Counted from the first letter of the stretch, positions 29,926 through 41,936 are shown. The stretch: DNA of 64,000 nt from Brachyhypopomus gauderio (GCF_052324685.1 NC_135214.1:32200971-32264970), one strand, 5' to 3'. Notes: a model not told the origin generated them from the sequence alone. Program-made: numbers and translations.

Positions 29926-32900
29926 GGGCAGCCTTAGCCTGGCGCCCGGGGAGCAGTTGGGGGTCACGACACCAAGAACATGACTGCCCCCTGTTTCTGT
30001 AGTAATCAAAGGACTAGGGGCCCAAACTGGGAGAATGGCACCAGCAGATCCCAAGAACATCTGAGATCTCCGTCCAGAAGAGTGCAGTCCTGGGAACACC
30101 TACAATACTACACAGCACCCTCAAGTTCCCAGTCCTTTGGTAGATGACCCAATGTAGAAAGAAGAAGAGACTGTCCTGGTGCAGGGTGAGTGGGGGATTT
30201 ATATACCTCTCATTCATCAGTGGACAGTTAGAAGTGTTAGGACCACTAAATACCTAAATACATCTAGTACTTAACTGTTCATCAAAAGGGAAAGCAGAAA
30301 ATGACCCATGTCCTCTGAAATTGTGTGTAAACATATTGAATGATTAGTGGGGTGGATTTAAAGCTTAAAATAAGCCTAGACAGTCATGAAAAATCGGACG
30401 GAAGGTATTGCAGAGAAACTGCTGCCAAATAGCCACCAGCGGAGTGTAAGTGGGATCCTAACAAAGCACAGAGACAGTCAAAAACAGTGCTGAAGGGTTA
30501 TAGGCTGCCAGTGTATCCAGAGCCCAGTCTAGAATTGCACCAGGGCGTTTACTATCAGTGCTCACAAGCGCCAGCAGAGGTCAGTAAAGTCCCAGCAGTC
30601 CTGTCACTTTAATTACCAGCGCGTGCGGTAAGTCATAGAAATAGTCTTAGTATCAAGTGATTTAACTACTGATTAAAGCAAAGGCGTTACATTCTAAGTG
30701 TATAAATGACTACATGAATGAGTAGTGCGCTGAGCATGTGAGAGAGAGGCTTGGCTCTATATGACTTCCAGGATTAACGTGTGCACGTGTGATTTCGGCC
30801 CCAAGCGATAAAATCGCTCTCCGTCGCCATCGCCATCGCATCGCGTCGCGTGGGGGCGTGTCCAACATCACGCCTGCATGCAGCACGTGACAGATATGCA
30901 AATCACGTTTTTTAAGCAGGACGCAGTATTTATTTTAATCTATTGATTACAGGACACACGATTATAAAGGAGTGCGTGTATAAAACATAGTGTGTGTATA
31001 AAACACATATAGTATATAAACCTAAAATGTTTATGTATTTTTTTTACTTTTTACCCCAGACCCGAAGATCAAACAGGAATTTAAAAAATCATAACCAATA
31101 ATAGGGTATACGCTAATTTATTGCAGATGTTTTTTAACAAATGAACAGTATCCAGGTGTACCAAAAATAAACATCGTAAAGTGCGGGACATCCAGAGACA
31201 GCCACTATTAATCTCTCCTCCATTTTGCAATCGGAACAAATAATCAGTAGGAACCAAAGTCAGAGGTGCGGTTTCGGAGGAGGGTGCAAACATACTTTCT
31301 GATTAGTAGTCGCCGCCGCGCGTCACTGCTCATTTGCATAAAGTTGAGCCAAGCTTGTTCGCGTCGCTCGAATCGCTCACTTCGCGTCGCGTCGCTGGGT
31401 GTCGCTCACTCTCATTGAAAATGAATGACTTCCGGTCGCCGTGTCGCTCTCGTCGCTTTCGGTGTGAACGCACAGTTACTGTGTCCTGTGAAGCCCGGTT
31501 TCTCCTGGAGCCACACCGTGTTGGTCTTGGCCAGAGTGCCATGTCCACCCCCAGAGCACTTTTGGTGTCACCACGGCCACCACGCACAGCCGCTCAATCG
31601 ACTTCCTGCCGGGCGAGCTTTGAGGAGGCACGACCTGGTGGTAGAACAGGTTAACGTCGAGCTGGTTACTAAAGCAGGAGTGTTGTGTTGAAGGCATTTA
31701 TTCTGTACCAAAGAGATGCTGAGCTCTGTCGGAGCCGATAGAAATTATCTTGATTACCAGAATAAAAAAGAAACTAGTGAAAAATTTATTCCATGCCTCC
31801 TTTCAGAAAGCCTGTCTGAACTTATGTTATTATCTGTCTTAGTTTAAATGAGACGTCACATATATATATAAGAAAAAAGAAACAGCTGTGAAGTTAACTT
31901 GCTCTTTTATAACCCTAATTTAACTCCTCAGGTGATGCTTTTGGATGTAGCAAAACTATCATGCATCTCAGTTCATTCCGGTTTTGTGCTCCTGAATTCA
32001 ATCTTTCAGCATAGGGAAGAGATCTCCTGCTCATGCTGAGTGGCCTGTGGTCTGTCAGAGGCGCTAGAGTGTGCGCACGAGGTGGGTGGTGCGGGGGATG
32101 TTTGAGCCTGACCGCTGCGTTCTTCCTCGGCCATGAACACACGCCTCAGGGTTGTTTTCCTCCGTAACAGTGAATGCTTTGCTCGGTCAGTATTCTGCCT
32201 CGTTCAGACCTGCTTAGTTCCGTAGTGGAAAGCAGGGCGTAATTGCCTTTGTAACCAAACTGTCATGAGACCCAGTGCATGATCTGCACAATTTCGTGTA
32301 TTTTCATACTCCTGCACACCTGCTTCAGCTCAGGAAGGGCCAAAGGGCTGATTGTTGAGCTTAGTCCAGAACTCCAAACTGGGCTGAACTCATTTCCCAT
32401 GGCAGACTATGCCGGCAACTGACTATACTTCATGCAGTTAGATCCAGATTCAATGTTATACTTCTGTAATTAAAAATGTGTATTGATACCAAATTTGGAA
32501 GCTGCAGTGATTCTGGCCAGTCTTGCTGAGGCAGCCATGTGTGATGTATGTGTGTGTGTGTATGTGTGGGTGGAGGGCTGTCCGGGAGTGTGACCACACT
32601 GCAAAGTCACTTCCTGTCCATGCCGGACTGCGCCGGTGCTTTGAAGTGCAGTGTGGGTAGAGCACTGGACTTGTCTCGGGGTCCTGCTGGGGGTGACCCC
32701 ACTGTCATCTCAGTCACTTCCTCTGCTTCCTGTCTGGCCCCACTGCCCACGCAGGAGCCCAGCGGGCCGTTAGAAGCTCCCGCTGGTTTGCACAGATGCC
32801 CCGTTTACCCCACTGGCATTTACATGAGCCATGCATACTTACAACAGTGCATTTCAGAGTATTTTTTCAGAGTTTATGCTTGCAAGGCGATAGCCAAGCA

Positions 32901-33466
32901 CAGATGTGTGAGACACGTCCTTTTTGGAGTAACATCTTGATTTCAGTGCGTTTTTATGGCTGGTCCGTGCTCTGGAATCACAAGCCTGCTGCTTCTGTGC
33001 TGGGAGAATGTCTTCATGTGAGTCACCACCTCTTCCTCCCAAACCGATCACTCTGCCAACTGTTTTAGAGGTCACAGCCCCAGCAGAGCGGCGCTGGACC
33101 CTGGGGCCTCGTGGAGCAGGTGGGGGCGTCCTTGCATGAGAAAAGTGGAGCATGGCCCATTTCCTGTTTAAGGAGGTTAGGATTCGTTTCATAGACCTCA
33201 ATCCTTAAGCTTTCTTCTTAGGTTCACATAAGAACCCTTACCCAAACATCTGGAGTGCTCCAAGTTAGAGTGGGGGATTTTGCTTTAAGTCTTCAGTTTG
33301 TGATAATCTGACGACACTTCAAGAATACAGATTAAACGTTTTATTCCACCAGAAGCTTCAGCATGTAAAATATGCCACTGGCAGGTGAATCTAGGACCCT
33401 GTTAATGAATTTGGCAGGAACAACAATGCAAAACCAGGGTGAATAAAGCAATCGGGTCCTCCCTCA
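29926..33466. other. tfe3 to I-mfa gene spacer, left part
   Basis: No coding exon was recognised between 29926 and the transposon at 33467. It includes the CpG-rich element at about 30785-31475. The remaining DNA shows no feature that I can name. Confidence 0.45.
30785..31475. mobile_element. Putative CpG-rich DNA transposon with imperfect ends
   Basis: The left part (TTTCGGCCCCAAGCGATAAA and GTCGCCATCGCCATCGCATC) and the right part (TCGCGTCGCGTCGCTGGGTG and GTCGCTCTCGTCGCTTTCGG, ending TGTGAACGCACAG) are rich in TCGC/GCGA words in inverted arrangement around an AT-rich middle. Similar 'GCGTTCACACC' ends occur in fish non-autonomous DNA elements (recollection). Exact ends and target duplication could not be fixed. 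Confidence 0.4.
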
Positions 33467-34800
33467 GTTAGCCCATGGGTTAAAGTTCTCCGTCACTACG
33501 ACGGATTTCCGTCATTTGATTTTTTTGGGGAAAAAATCCGTCAAATCATAATAAACAACACACGCGCGTGCTATCTGTTTTGTGGCCGAAATATGATTCT
33601 CACTGGCGCACATCAGCGCTGGATGGATGACGCCGGTGTCATTTGCGGATGTTACGTAGAAAAGTTTTTACCCCCTCCTGCCTGGCGTGATCGTAGCGCG
33701 CGACTCTGTACACCTGCGCGAACGGCGGAGGCTACTTGCTGCGTCACATTCTTTTTGCAGTGTAGTCCGAAGCAATATGTGGTAGTATAAAGAAACACCC
33801 CTCAAAACAGGGGAATGAACATTTACCTGACCAATTGTAATGTTGCATTAGTGCTGGAATTTAGGCTAAAGTACTTTAAAATGCTTGAAAATGTAACTAC
33901 TTCGTTTCACAACAAATATCTGTCTGACTGAACAGTTATTACGTTAACAAATACGAGCCTCTTGTAATTCCAGGACGAAACATGAGAGAACGTGAAGACG
34001 TTAAGATTGGGCGTTTTGAAAATAAACCACCATTAAATAATGTGATAAAAAGCCAATTATTTCGAGTCATTTCGAGTATATGTATAAATATTTAACTTAA
34101 ATTTAACGTTGAGAACGCGTTGAAATGGACCTTGAAAGTGACGTACAAGTGCTTTAATTCCACCTTATAAAGGTGTATGAACCCGGCAAACATGACTTGG
34201 TTCACTGCGCTGAAGCGCTGTGCGCGCGAAGTTACAAAACTGTGAGGCTCTCGCGCACGGGTGGAGCCACCGCGATTACGTCATTTTCGGCGTGCGGACC
34301 CTCGCACTGCTCACGTCACTCGTGCTGCGTCAAGTATAAAGGCTTAAACCAGGCTTAACATGGATGGTGTTGTTCTGTTTGTATTTAAAAGCTCTATCCA
34401 GTGGTGTTAATTTTTTGTAACATACCTACTTAAAGCATGTAATCTTACGGCTTATGTTTTTGCGATGGTGAATCTGATAAAAACAAGAGAGCTTCATACC
34501 TCTCACCAGGATTCACTAAATTTGACTTGATCTTTAAATAATTTTCTGGAAGAGGACCCCCAGATAACTCCATTATATAAACATTTATGTACATTTATTG
34601 CTCAGGTGTTCATTCTCTCTTCTCTCCTTACACAGGCTGTTTAGATAAATATACTTTATAAATGTGTTTATTGTGTAGAATTAGGCAAAAGAGGCTGTGT
34701 CCCAACTACACTACATTTTCAGTAATTGCTGGCATTGTCTTTTGCCAGGAAAAATTTTTCAGTCAAATGAAAATTTCTTGCTTTAACCCATGAGTTAGCC
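33467..34800. mobile_element. DNA transposon of unassigned superfamily (1.33 kb)
   Basis: Imperfect terminal inverted repeats: GTTAGCCCATGGGTTAAAG at 33467-33485 and its counterpart CTTTAACCCATGAGTTAGCC at 34781-34800 (about 3 mismatches in 19). Inside both ends a second similar block (TTTCCGTCATTTGATTTTTT versus the complement of TCAGTCAAATGAAAATTTC) supports pairing of the ends. The interior is unusually CpG-bearing but without a convincing protein. Both ends contain TTAA, which would fit a TTAA-targeting family, but no clear duplication is visible. Confidence 0.6.
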
Positions 34801-34946
34801 CCAAAACCACTGAGCGGCCCTTCAATGCTAACGTGGACCAAGAGAAACCCCTAGCTTTATTTCAGTATGTAGTTTTTGGGTGGCGTTCATCAGTTCTAAC
34901 ACCCCCCCCCCCTTTTTTGTCCATCAGCCTTTGTGTACTGAGCCCA

Positions 34947-34949
<3 letters not shown>

Positions 34950-34991
<42 letters not shown>
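34950..34991 (+). repeat. (CA)n microsatellite
   Basis: An ACACAC run of about 42 bases; a second shorter run lies at 35151-35173. Confidence 0.95.
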
Positions 34992-34992
<1 letters not shown>

Positions 34993-36220
34993 GACCAGCC
35001 TCAGGGCGTAGCCAGCTGGAGGAAGACTGCGAAATTCTACATGCCCAGAGGAATATGCAACCATTTGATATGGTCACCCAGGCCAGTTATTTTTGCATCG
35101 TTTTCAGGGCTGGACTCATCAGGCTTCCGGACACATGAGCTACTGCCAGGACACACACACACACACACACACAGTGTTTATGAGTGCGCATGGCCTTCAC
35201 CTCCAGGCCTTGGATAATAGCTTCATGTGTGTTTGGCAGAGAAACAAGCCCTCAAACTAAGAGCTTCACACCCGTAGCCGAAACGCTAAATGCAAAGATG
35301 AGGCGTGGACAGCAGTGGCGAAGGGTTGAAGTTCAAGAATAAAGTCAAAATGTGCAGAGCACGAGTAAGACATGAAAACCAAAGCTCCTTTACTTCATTT
35401 TATGCAAAATACAAAAAAAAAACACAGAATCAGATGTTATAATAAGCTAATGCAGTCCGATGACGCCTTCTGTTGTCCAGAGATCATTACAGATCACAAT
35501 ATGTAGTTCATACGCTGTGTTCGATATCTGGAAACGGAACAGTGGTCTTGCTTGTGGCAGGTTCAGCCTTTGAATTCCTATTAGTTTTGCATTATGATCA
35601 ATTCCAAAGCATTAAAATTATATAGGACCCCATTTAGATCTGGGATTAAAAGGTGCCCCTACATTTAATCTGGGATAGAGCGAGAGTCCCTATACAGGTC
35701 TGTGCTTAAAAGTCTCAAATAAATCAGATTACAGCCAGATTTGGCCGCCATTGTCATGATCAAAGTGGTGAATTTGGCCACTGTGGTTTCAAGTGCAAAT
35801 GTGCTCAACTCTTAAGGAACAAAAAACAAAACAATCTAAAAAAAATAAAGGCCCAATTAGGCATGTTAGAGATAACCGATGACTGTCCAAAAATCACACC
35901 TGTCACCTTTCACAGATATGAACTTGAACGTTTTAAATACAGTAAGCATGAAGCTTCCAGCCCCTTTAGTCATTTGGCAGTATACCTCTGGTTCTTCACT
36001 GGATTAAATCATTTAAAATGTTTACGCCATTTTATATAGAGCAATCACAGTTTGATGTTCGCCACTAACCTCTCCCTCGCCTAGGGAACAAACACCAATG
36101 GCAACGGAATTTCAACATCATGGCATTGTGACACATCCCGTAACCTTTGACCTCCATGAAGCGTTTGGGCATGCGTGCCACCATTGGCTCTAACCCTTGT
36201 GTCATCGGCTGCACGGGTCT

Positions 36221-39200
36221 CTAAGTGGGGAAGCAGATGGAGCAGCAGTCCAGACACATCTCCAGGCAGTCGGAGGACTGGCAGCAGTCCTCAAGGATGG
36301 CACAGTCCAGCAGGGTGGAGCAGGGGTCCTCGGTGCAGCAGGCCAGACCCCCACCTGCCTCCGCACAGCAGCACAGAGCATCACACTCCAACCCACAGGC
36401 CAGACACTGGGCCAGCGCTGAGCACACCGCCAACACTTCACAGAAGAGGCAGGCCAGGACGCAGTGTACGCAGCAGTCTGGAAACACACACACACACACG
36501 ACACAACACACCCATATTACATGCATGTGCACACACATACATGCAACACAACAGACATATGCATGAACACACACACACATCTTTGTCCTATACACCATTT
36601 TTACCCTATGACACATTTTTCGACGTCCACTGCATTAACGCAAAGTCGGGATGTTCCAGATGATCAACACACACAAAAACTCCTGCACACACACACACAT
36701 TCACAATTCAAATGGTGAGTGCCACGCAGTGACTGTGTCATCTAAGGGAGACCATCACTAGAGTGCCAGGGGTGCATGAGACACACAGATAAGGCCCCAA
36801 GCCCTGAGCGCTGCAGGCCAAAGATAAGGCCTCACGCGGGTTTACTGCTGCCTTCCTGTGGGGGTGGCTCTCTTTCTAACGCGCTATCCGCCAGTTTAAA
36901 CACAGTCATACTTGATACACTTCAGTCCCACCGGTCCAGTTTGGAGGGCCACTGATCAAACACACATGATTTGAACAATAAAGGAGTGTTGCTCACAGCA
37001 GAGAGCAGTGAAAGTCCCTGTCCCCTCGCCGGGGGCTGAAAGCTCTGCACTTTTTTTTAGATTATTCCCCATTCTTCAACACCTACGCAGGCCTACGCAG
37101 GGGCTAAACTTTGAAACCTCATCTGTCCCCTGTTGTAGACATGGACGTTAAAGCAGTATCTCAGAGGTTCTACGATTATATTTGTCTCCTCACCACCATC
37201 TGCTGCTTCCTGTATCTGTGTGGCGTTGACGTTGGTTTTCACGCTCTGGCTTTTGGAGGTGGATGCGGGGTGCTTATCGCAGGGCTGAGGGTGCCCGTTA
37301 CACTTGGAGTTGTGTGCAGAGTAAGGTGCCCTTTGACCTGCAGAGAGAGCAGGGGGTGTGCAGATTGGTGATGATCCATTGGTCACTGAGTTTTGGGGAC
37401 TGGGGCCACTCAGGTGCACAGGAGACTCTGAAATAGAGGGAAAAGGATCTCTCAGTCAGTAGATACTCAATAGATATTTTCTCCCCCAATGGGTCAGGTC
37501 TGGGATTCAGTTCTGTTTAGCTGTTTATGTTCCATAAGTACTGGTACCTTTCTCTGTAGTGTGGGGGATCTCTGGGATATGTTCAGGTAGCAGCACGGCA
37601 TCCATGTTAGCGATGACAATGTCTGTCAAAGATACCTCACTTTCACACTGGCCAGTTCCATTGAAACATGGAATCTCTGCTGATAGAAGATCTGTCAATC
37701 AAAAAAAATATCCCTGTTCCATTTATGGGTCTATAACTTTTTCCAGTGGGGAAAAAATGCAATACGGAAATATTATTTTTATTACTTTGATGTGTAAAAT
37801 GTGGCAGACTGAATCGCAGAGCTTTAATTGCATTGTATTATTTGAACCTATCATTGAACCTCTTTTGGTTCAGCTTGCTACAAGATACTACACTGTTTTT
37901 TTTTATATCTTAACTAATTTAGCATTTAATCTTTCATTTATTTTTATATTATTTATCAACTTCTTTCTATTCTGTAAAGCTCTTTGTTAAATAAAAACGA
38001 TGGAAATAATAATAATTATTATTATTATTATTATTGTTGTTATTATTATTTGCTTTTTAACAGTTAATTGCTACATTTAGTAGGCAGAAGTAAATGTATC
38101 CACTATCCTCTGCATCACTGTCAGGCCTTAAAACGCAGTACTAAGAGCATTAGAGCGGTTTTATGAGCCCATTACCTTTACTGCAGCTCCTTTACGAGCG
38201 TGCAGGAGTCTTGCTGAAATCGTTGTCCAGTCACTTAGGGACGTGGATGTAAATGGTGTTGGACACTCACCCATAAAGATGTCAGTGAACATGAAACAAA
38301 GCCATTGATGCTAATGAAAGATCAATTAGGAAGTGCGAGTCAACCTGGCCATGGAGTTGCTGAATTTACAGAAGGTTTTTTTTGTCATTGATAAGCAGCT
38401 GACGTAAAAAGCAGCATGTGGTGCAACACAGGTTCAAGACAAGTTCAAGATATGTTTTGTCCGCCTGCCGTTCTTTATAACCTTGAGAAAGTCAGCCAGC
38501 TAACTGTTCTAGGCTGCTTGCAACATTATATGTGTAATGTTAGTACACCTTTGCCAGCCAGCTTGTGTTGTACACACAAGCTAAAGTGGTCATACTTTCA
38601 CTGAGAACTCTAATCAATCCACACCACATCTTCAAGAGATACATCAGTCTCCAGAACTGATTAAAGCCACATCTCCAGAGCCCAGCAGGGGGTGTGGCCG
38701 AGTGGGGCACCATTCCTGCAGAGGCTTGATGGAAATTCAGCTACGATCATGTGGTTATATGCACTTTGAATTTAGTTTTGAACTCTTGAAAGCACCACAT
38801 GGTGAAAAGCAACGTAGCAGTTTACTTTCTCTAGTTTCTGTAGTTTACATTTCTGTACTTTACTTTTTTTCTGTCTCTGTTGCTTTAAAATGTGGTACAT
38901 GATCTGCTTCAAACAACCATGGCAAAACCTGTCAAAACAACACTTTAACCTCCCAGGAGTGGCATTGGTTTTACTAATAGAACATGGGACCCTTACATAC
39001 CCCACAAATATTTCTGATTTTATCAAAACTAAACAGAGAATAAAAAGTTTCAAAGAAACCCTAGACACAAAAATAGCTAACATGGCTTACACTGAATGAT
39101 AGCATACTACTGAACCACTGACAAATGCAGTTTTCCTGAGCTTTTCCATCTCATGGAGTGCTGAAACCCGTTCTGACCTCTGACCTCACCTGTAGCGTCT

Positions 39201-39310
39201 CCTGTTGCAGCTGTGCACTCCGAGTGGGGGACATGCCCTCTGTGGGGCTGGCCGCTCTTGGTCTGGTCAGGGCCGCTGTCTGATCCTTCGTCCTGATGTT
39301 GGACTTCCAT
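36221..39310 (-). CDS. I-mfa domain protein (MDFI/MDFIC family), tfe3-linked, complete
   Basis: Four minus-strand coding exons in transcription order: 39310-39190 (ATG), 37691-37548, 37427-37194, 36477-36221 (TAG). They total 252 codons in consistent phase; the first exon extends to about 39346 as 5'UTR. The protein is 251 residues. Residues 1-166 are low-complexity, polar and acidic, then basic (MEVQHQDEGSDSG...; a PALSAGQRAP stretch). Residues 167-251 form a cysteine-rich I-mfa domain with 23 Cys: DCCVHCVLACLFCEVLAVC at its start and SSDCLEMCLDCCSICF at its end. Family members bind and retain MyoD-type bHLH, TCF/LEF and other transcription factors and Piezo channels (established for MDFI/MDFIC). 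The mid-domain is more divergent than in MDFI or MDFIC. Its place next to tfe3 suggests a separate ohnologue, so no symbol is given. Confidence 0.9.
37955..38050 (+). repeat. Retroposon-like tail with (ATT)n
   Basis: CTGTAAAGCTCTTTGTTAAATAAA is followed by AATAATAATTATTATT repeats. This resembles the 3' tail of fish non-LTR retroposons; it lies in the first coding intron of the I-mfa gene, on the opposite strand. Confidence 0.45.
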
Positions 39311-40465
39311 GGCTTATGTCTCCTTATGAGACGTCCGTTAATGTGTCTGATGAGACAAGGAGAAGACGATGGACTGATTAACAGGACACCGTTCCGTCCT
39401 CAGAGTCCACAGACAATAGATACTGAACTTTGAGTATAAGATTGTACTGGTGTGTTTGGAATATTTAGAGAGTCTTTCTCAAAAACAAGGTCAATGTGAT
39501 ACTTTGGCAGGGATGACTGTTATTATTTTATCTAATCACATGACTCATGTTCTCTTAGTTACAAAAACATGACACAACTGTTATTTTAGAGTGTCTTTTA
39601 TGAACAGTGATCAGGATCATATCAAGGTAATATTAAATGATGACCAGACTGGTTGAAATAATTATAAATATTATTAAAATATACCACGTATAATACACAT
39701 AACAACTGTGACATTGTTATCTTTGTAGAAATCAATTTTGGAAGATATATTATGGATCCATGTATGAATCTGTATCCACGGGTTCATGACAAGTTTAAAT
39801 GGAAATGATACTGAGTAATTCCTGAAGGCCGAACCTCCCCTCTTTGAGAGGAACCGCTGTAGACTCCTGAACCACGAGGATAGCTTCTCATTAGAGGAAG
39901 TTATGGGGGTCTTACTTTCACAATCTGCAGTCATTCACATTTTACAAAATAAGGTGAATATAGCACACACAGTGCGGGCTTTATTTAAAACACTTTAGAA
40001 AGATTTACGATGTATATATAATCCAAAAGATACTCCTAGAAATTAGATTTTGATGTTTTGTTTCTGTATTGTTTTGTTGTTCTTGAAATGATGATATGTA
40101 ATTTTGGTATTACTTTGTACAGAGAAAAAAGCTTAACTTCAGAATGAAATAAAATAGGATTTTGTGATCTGTGTGAAAGTGTGATCGTTGAGCATGAAAC
40201 AGTGAATACTTCTTAACGACCCATCTTCTAGTCTGCTGGAGGCAATTTATACACAACCGTCACAGAAACTTAATACAAAATAACTGTCAAAACTCTTGTC
40301 GTTTTCATTAAAGCCTCACACCAGTAATGAGTGCCAAAGTATTACTTACTTTTATTAACGATTACGGCTGAGTTAAATGTAGACAGTAATATTGAAATGA
40401 TGTGACCGGTTTTTCGTTCTTTACAACTATTGTCAATAGAAACCCAGATTAAAACAGACACTGAC

Positions 40466-40590
40466 CTTGACTTGAGCACCGCCAGTCTTATTCCAGGAGA
40501 TTCAATTTTGTTTGATATCGAGACTAGCTGTCAAAGAAGTGTAGACGCAGAACTTTGCGCTGTATTTATCCAGCGCACCCAGTGACTCTG
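40466..40590 (-). promoter_or_regulatory. Probable core promoter and 5'UTR exon of the I-mfa gene
   Basis: Reading the minus strand, ATAAATA (plus 40563-40569) is a TATA-like box. About 30 bases downstream a transcript could start near 40535. A donor G|GTCAGT at plus 40466/40465 would close a short non-coding exon, splicing to the acceptor at about 39347 before the ATG at 39310. The sequence around is CpG-bearing. Inferred, no transcript evidence. Confidence 0.5.
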
Positions 40591-40954
40591 CGCTCGTCTC
40601 CGTCCGCTGCACAGACAGGCGCAAAACTAACACGTGTGACGGGAACTTCAGGACGAGCTGCTGCGCTTTTCCCTTCCTCTCCAGCAGGGGATCCGCATAA
40701 ACCTCCACACACGTTTGGTTCGTCCAAACTATTGGTCTTCGGCTTAGATACAATATTAACAAAGACTTTTGTGTCCTGTCAAATATTCAGACTTTTTACC
40801 CTCACCCCAATTGAAAGCGAAATATATAGGCAAACGTTGTTTATAATGTGTCTCTTTGAGAGCCAGTTACGTTTCAAAAAGCTAGTAAAACCACTGTACT
40901 GAAGACTAAACTAAACGACTGTAAACTAACAAACCACACATGCATAACCTAAGG

Positions 40955-41300
40955 CAGGGGTGGCCAACCCGCGGCTCGCGAGCCGCATGCGGCTCTTTGC
41001 CTGGTTTCATGCGGCTCCCCAGCAGGTCCGCGGGCTCACCTGCACAAACGGGGTGACACACTGCTACATTTTCGTGGTGCGCGGTTAGTTTACAAGCCTA
41101 GCGAGCCGCTAATACTTTTAAAACCGGCGTAATGGAAAACACGCATTTGACTGTCTTCACAGCTAATAATTTACACTCGCCACCCCCCCCCCCCCCCCCC
41201 CCCCGCTCAACAGATTACACTCGCCCATGTACGATGTGGCTCTTTGCCGTAACACAGTAAGAAAAGTGGCTCTTGGTCTATGACGGGTTGGCCACCCCTG
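40955..41300. mobile_element. hAT-type MITE between I-mfa gene and cxxc1 (346 bp)
   Basis: Terminal inverted repeats CAGGGGTGGCCAACCCG (left) and its complement at the right end (GGGTTGGCCACCCCTG). Perfect 8-bp target duplication ACCTAAGG at 40947-40954 and 41301-41308. It includes a poly-C run of about 21 bases (about 41183-41203) and GCGGCTC repeats. It has no coding capacity. Confidence 0.93.
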
Positions 41301-41706
41301 ACCTAAGGAGTGAAGACCAACGGATATTTCGGATATTTTTATGCGACAAATCCACGAGCAACTAGATATATTCAACAGAAACCGCAATGCGAATGTTTGT
41401 TTGTTTTTAATATCTCGAGCTGTTAAATGAGAGAAAAGTGCCATTTATTTATTTACCTTGTGTATTGAACTCTAAATGCAGTGTTGGTTAAACAACAAGA
41501 AGAAAAGAACCAAAATCAGATTTCTGAGATATGATGTTACTGATTTGCTATAATTTTTTGCTTTTAATAAGTGAAATAAACCATCTGAAGCCTACAACAT
41601 ATCTCCAGTGTGATGCAAGAACAATCACTCCAGTTACACTACAGTCATCTAGAGTCCAGCACACTTGTTCCTAAAATCACCTATTGCGTGCCAGACTAAT
41701 TAGTCT

Positions 41707-41722
41707 CCAGTAGGTGGCAGTG
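41707..41722 (+). promoter_or_regulatory. CTCF-type motif upstream of cxxc1
   Basis: CCAGTAGGTGGCAGTG fits the vertebrate CTCF core consensus CCASYAGRKGGCRSYR at every position. It lies about 215 bases before the cxxc1 start codon, in the spacer between two divergently transcribed genes. Confidence 0.65.
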
Positions 41723-41936
41723 TTGGCGGGTGTGCCATAGCTATCGAAGAAGAACGCTGGAGGAAGCGGAAGTAGTTTGGGTTTTCATAGCGTTGTGTAA
41801 ACACAATAGGGATCCTGCAATGATTAGAAAGCAGAAGGACTCAATTTTTTAAATCTAATATTAGACTTCTCCAACATTTCATCCTATCCGTCTGCTCTGC
41901 AGCTTATTTTGACTTCTGCCTAGTAATAAACAAAAC

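Noticed and set aside
36202-36566. Plus-strand frames of 74-162 codons over the I-mfa exon
   Set aside because: Antisense shadows of the minus-strand cysteine-rich exon and the adjacent CA repeat.
38683-38698. CCAGCAGGGGGTGTGG as a second CTCF site
   Set aside because: Departs from the core at a key C position; not strong enough to report as a feature.
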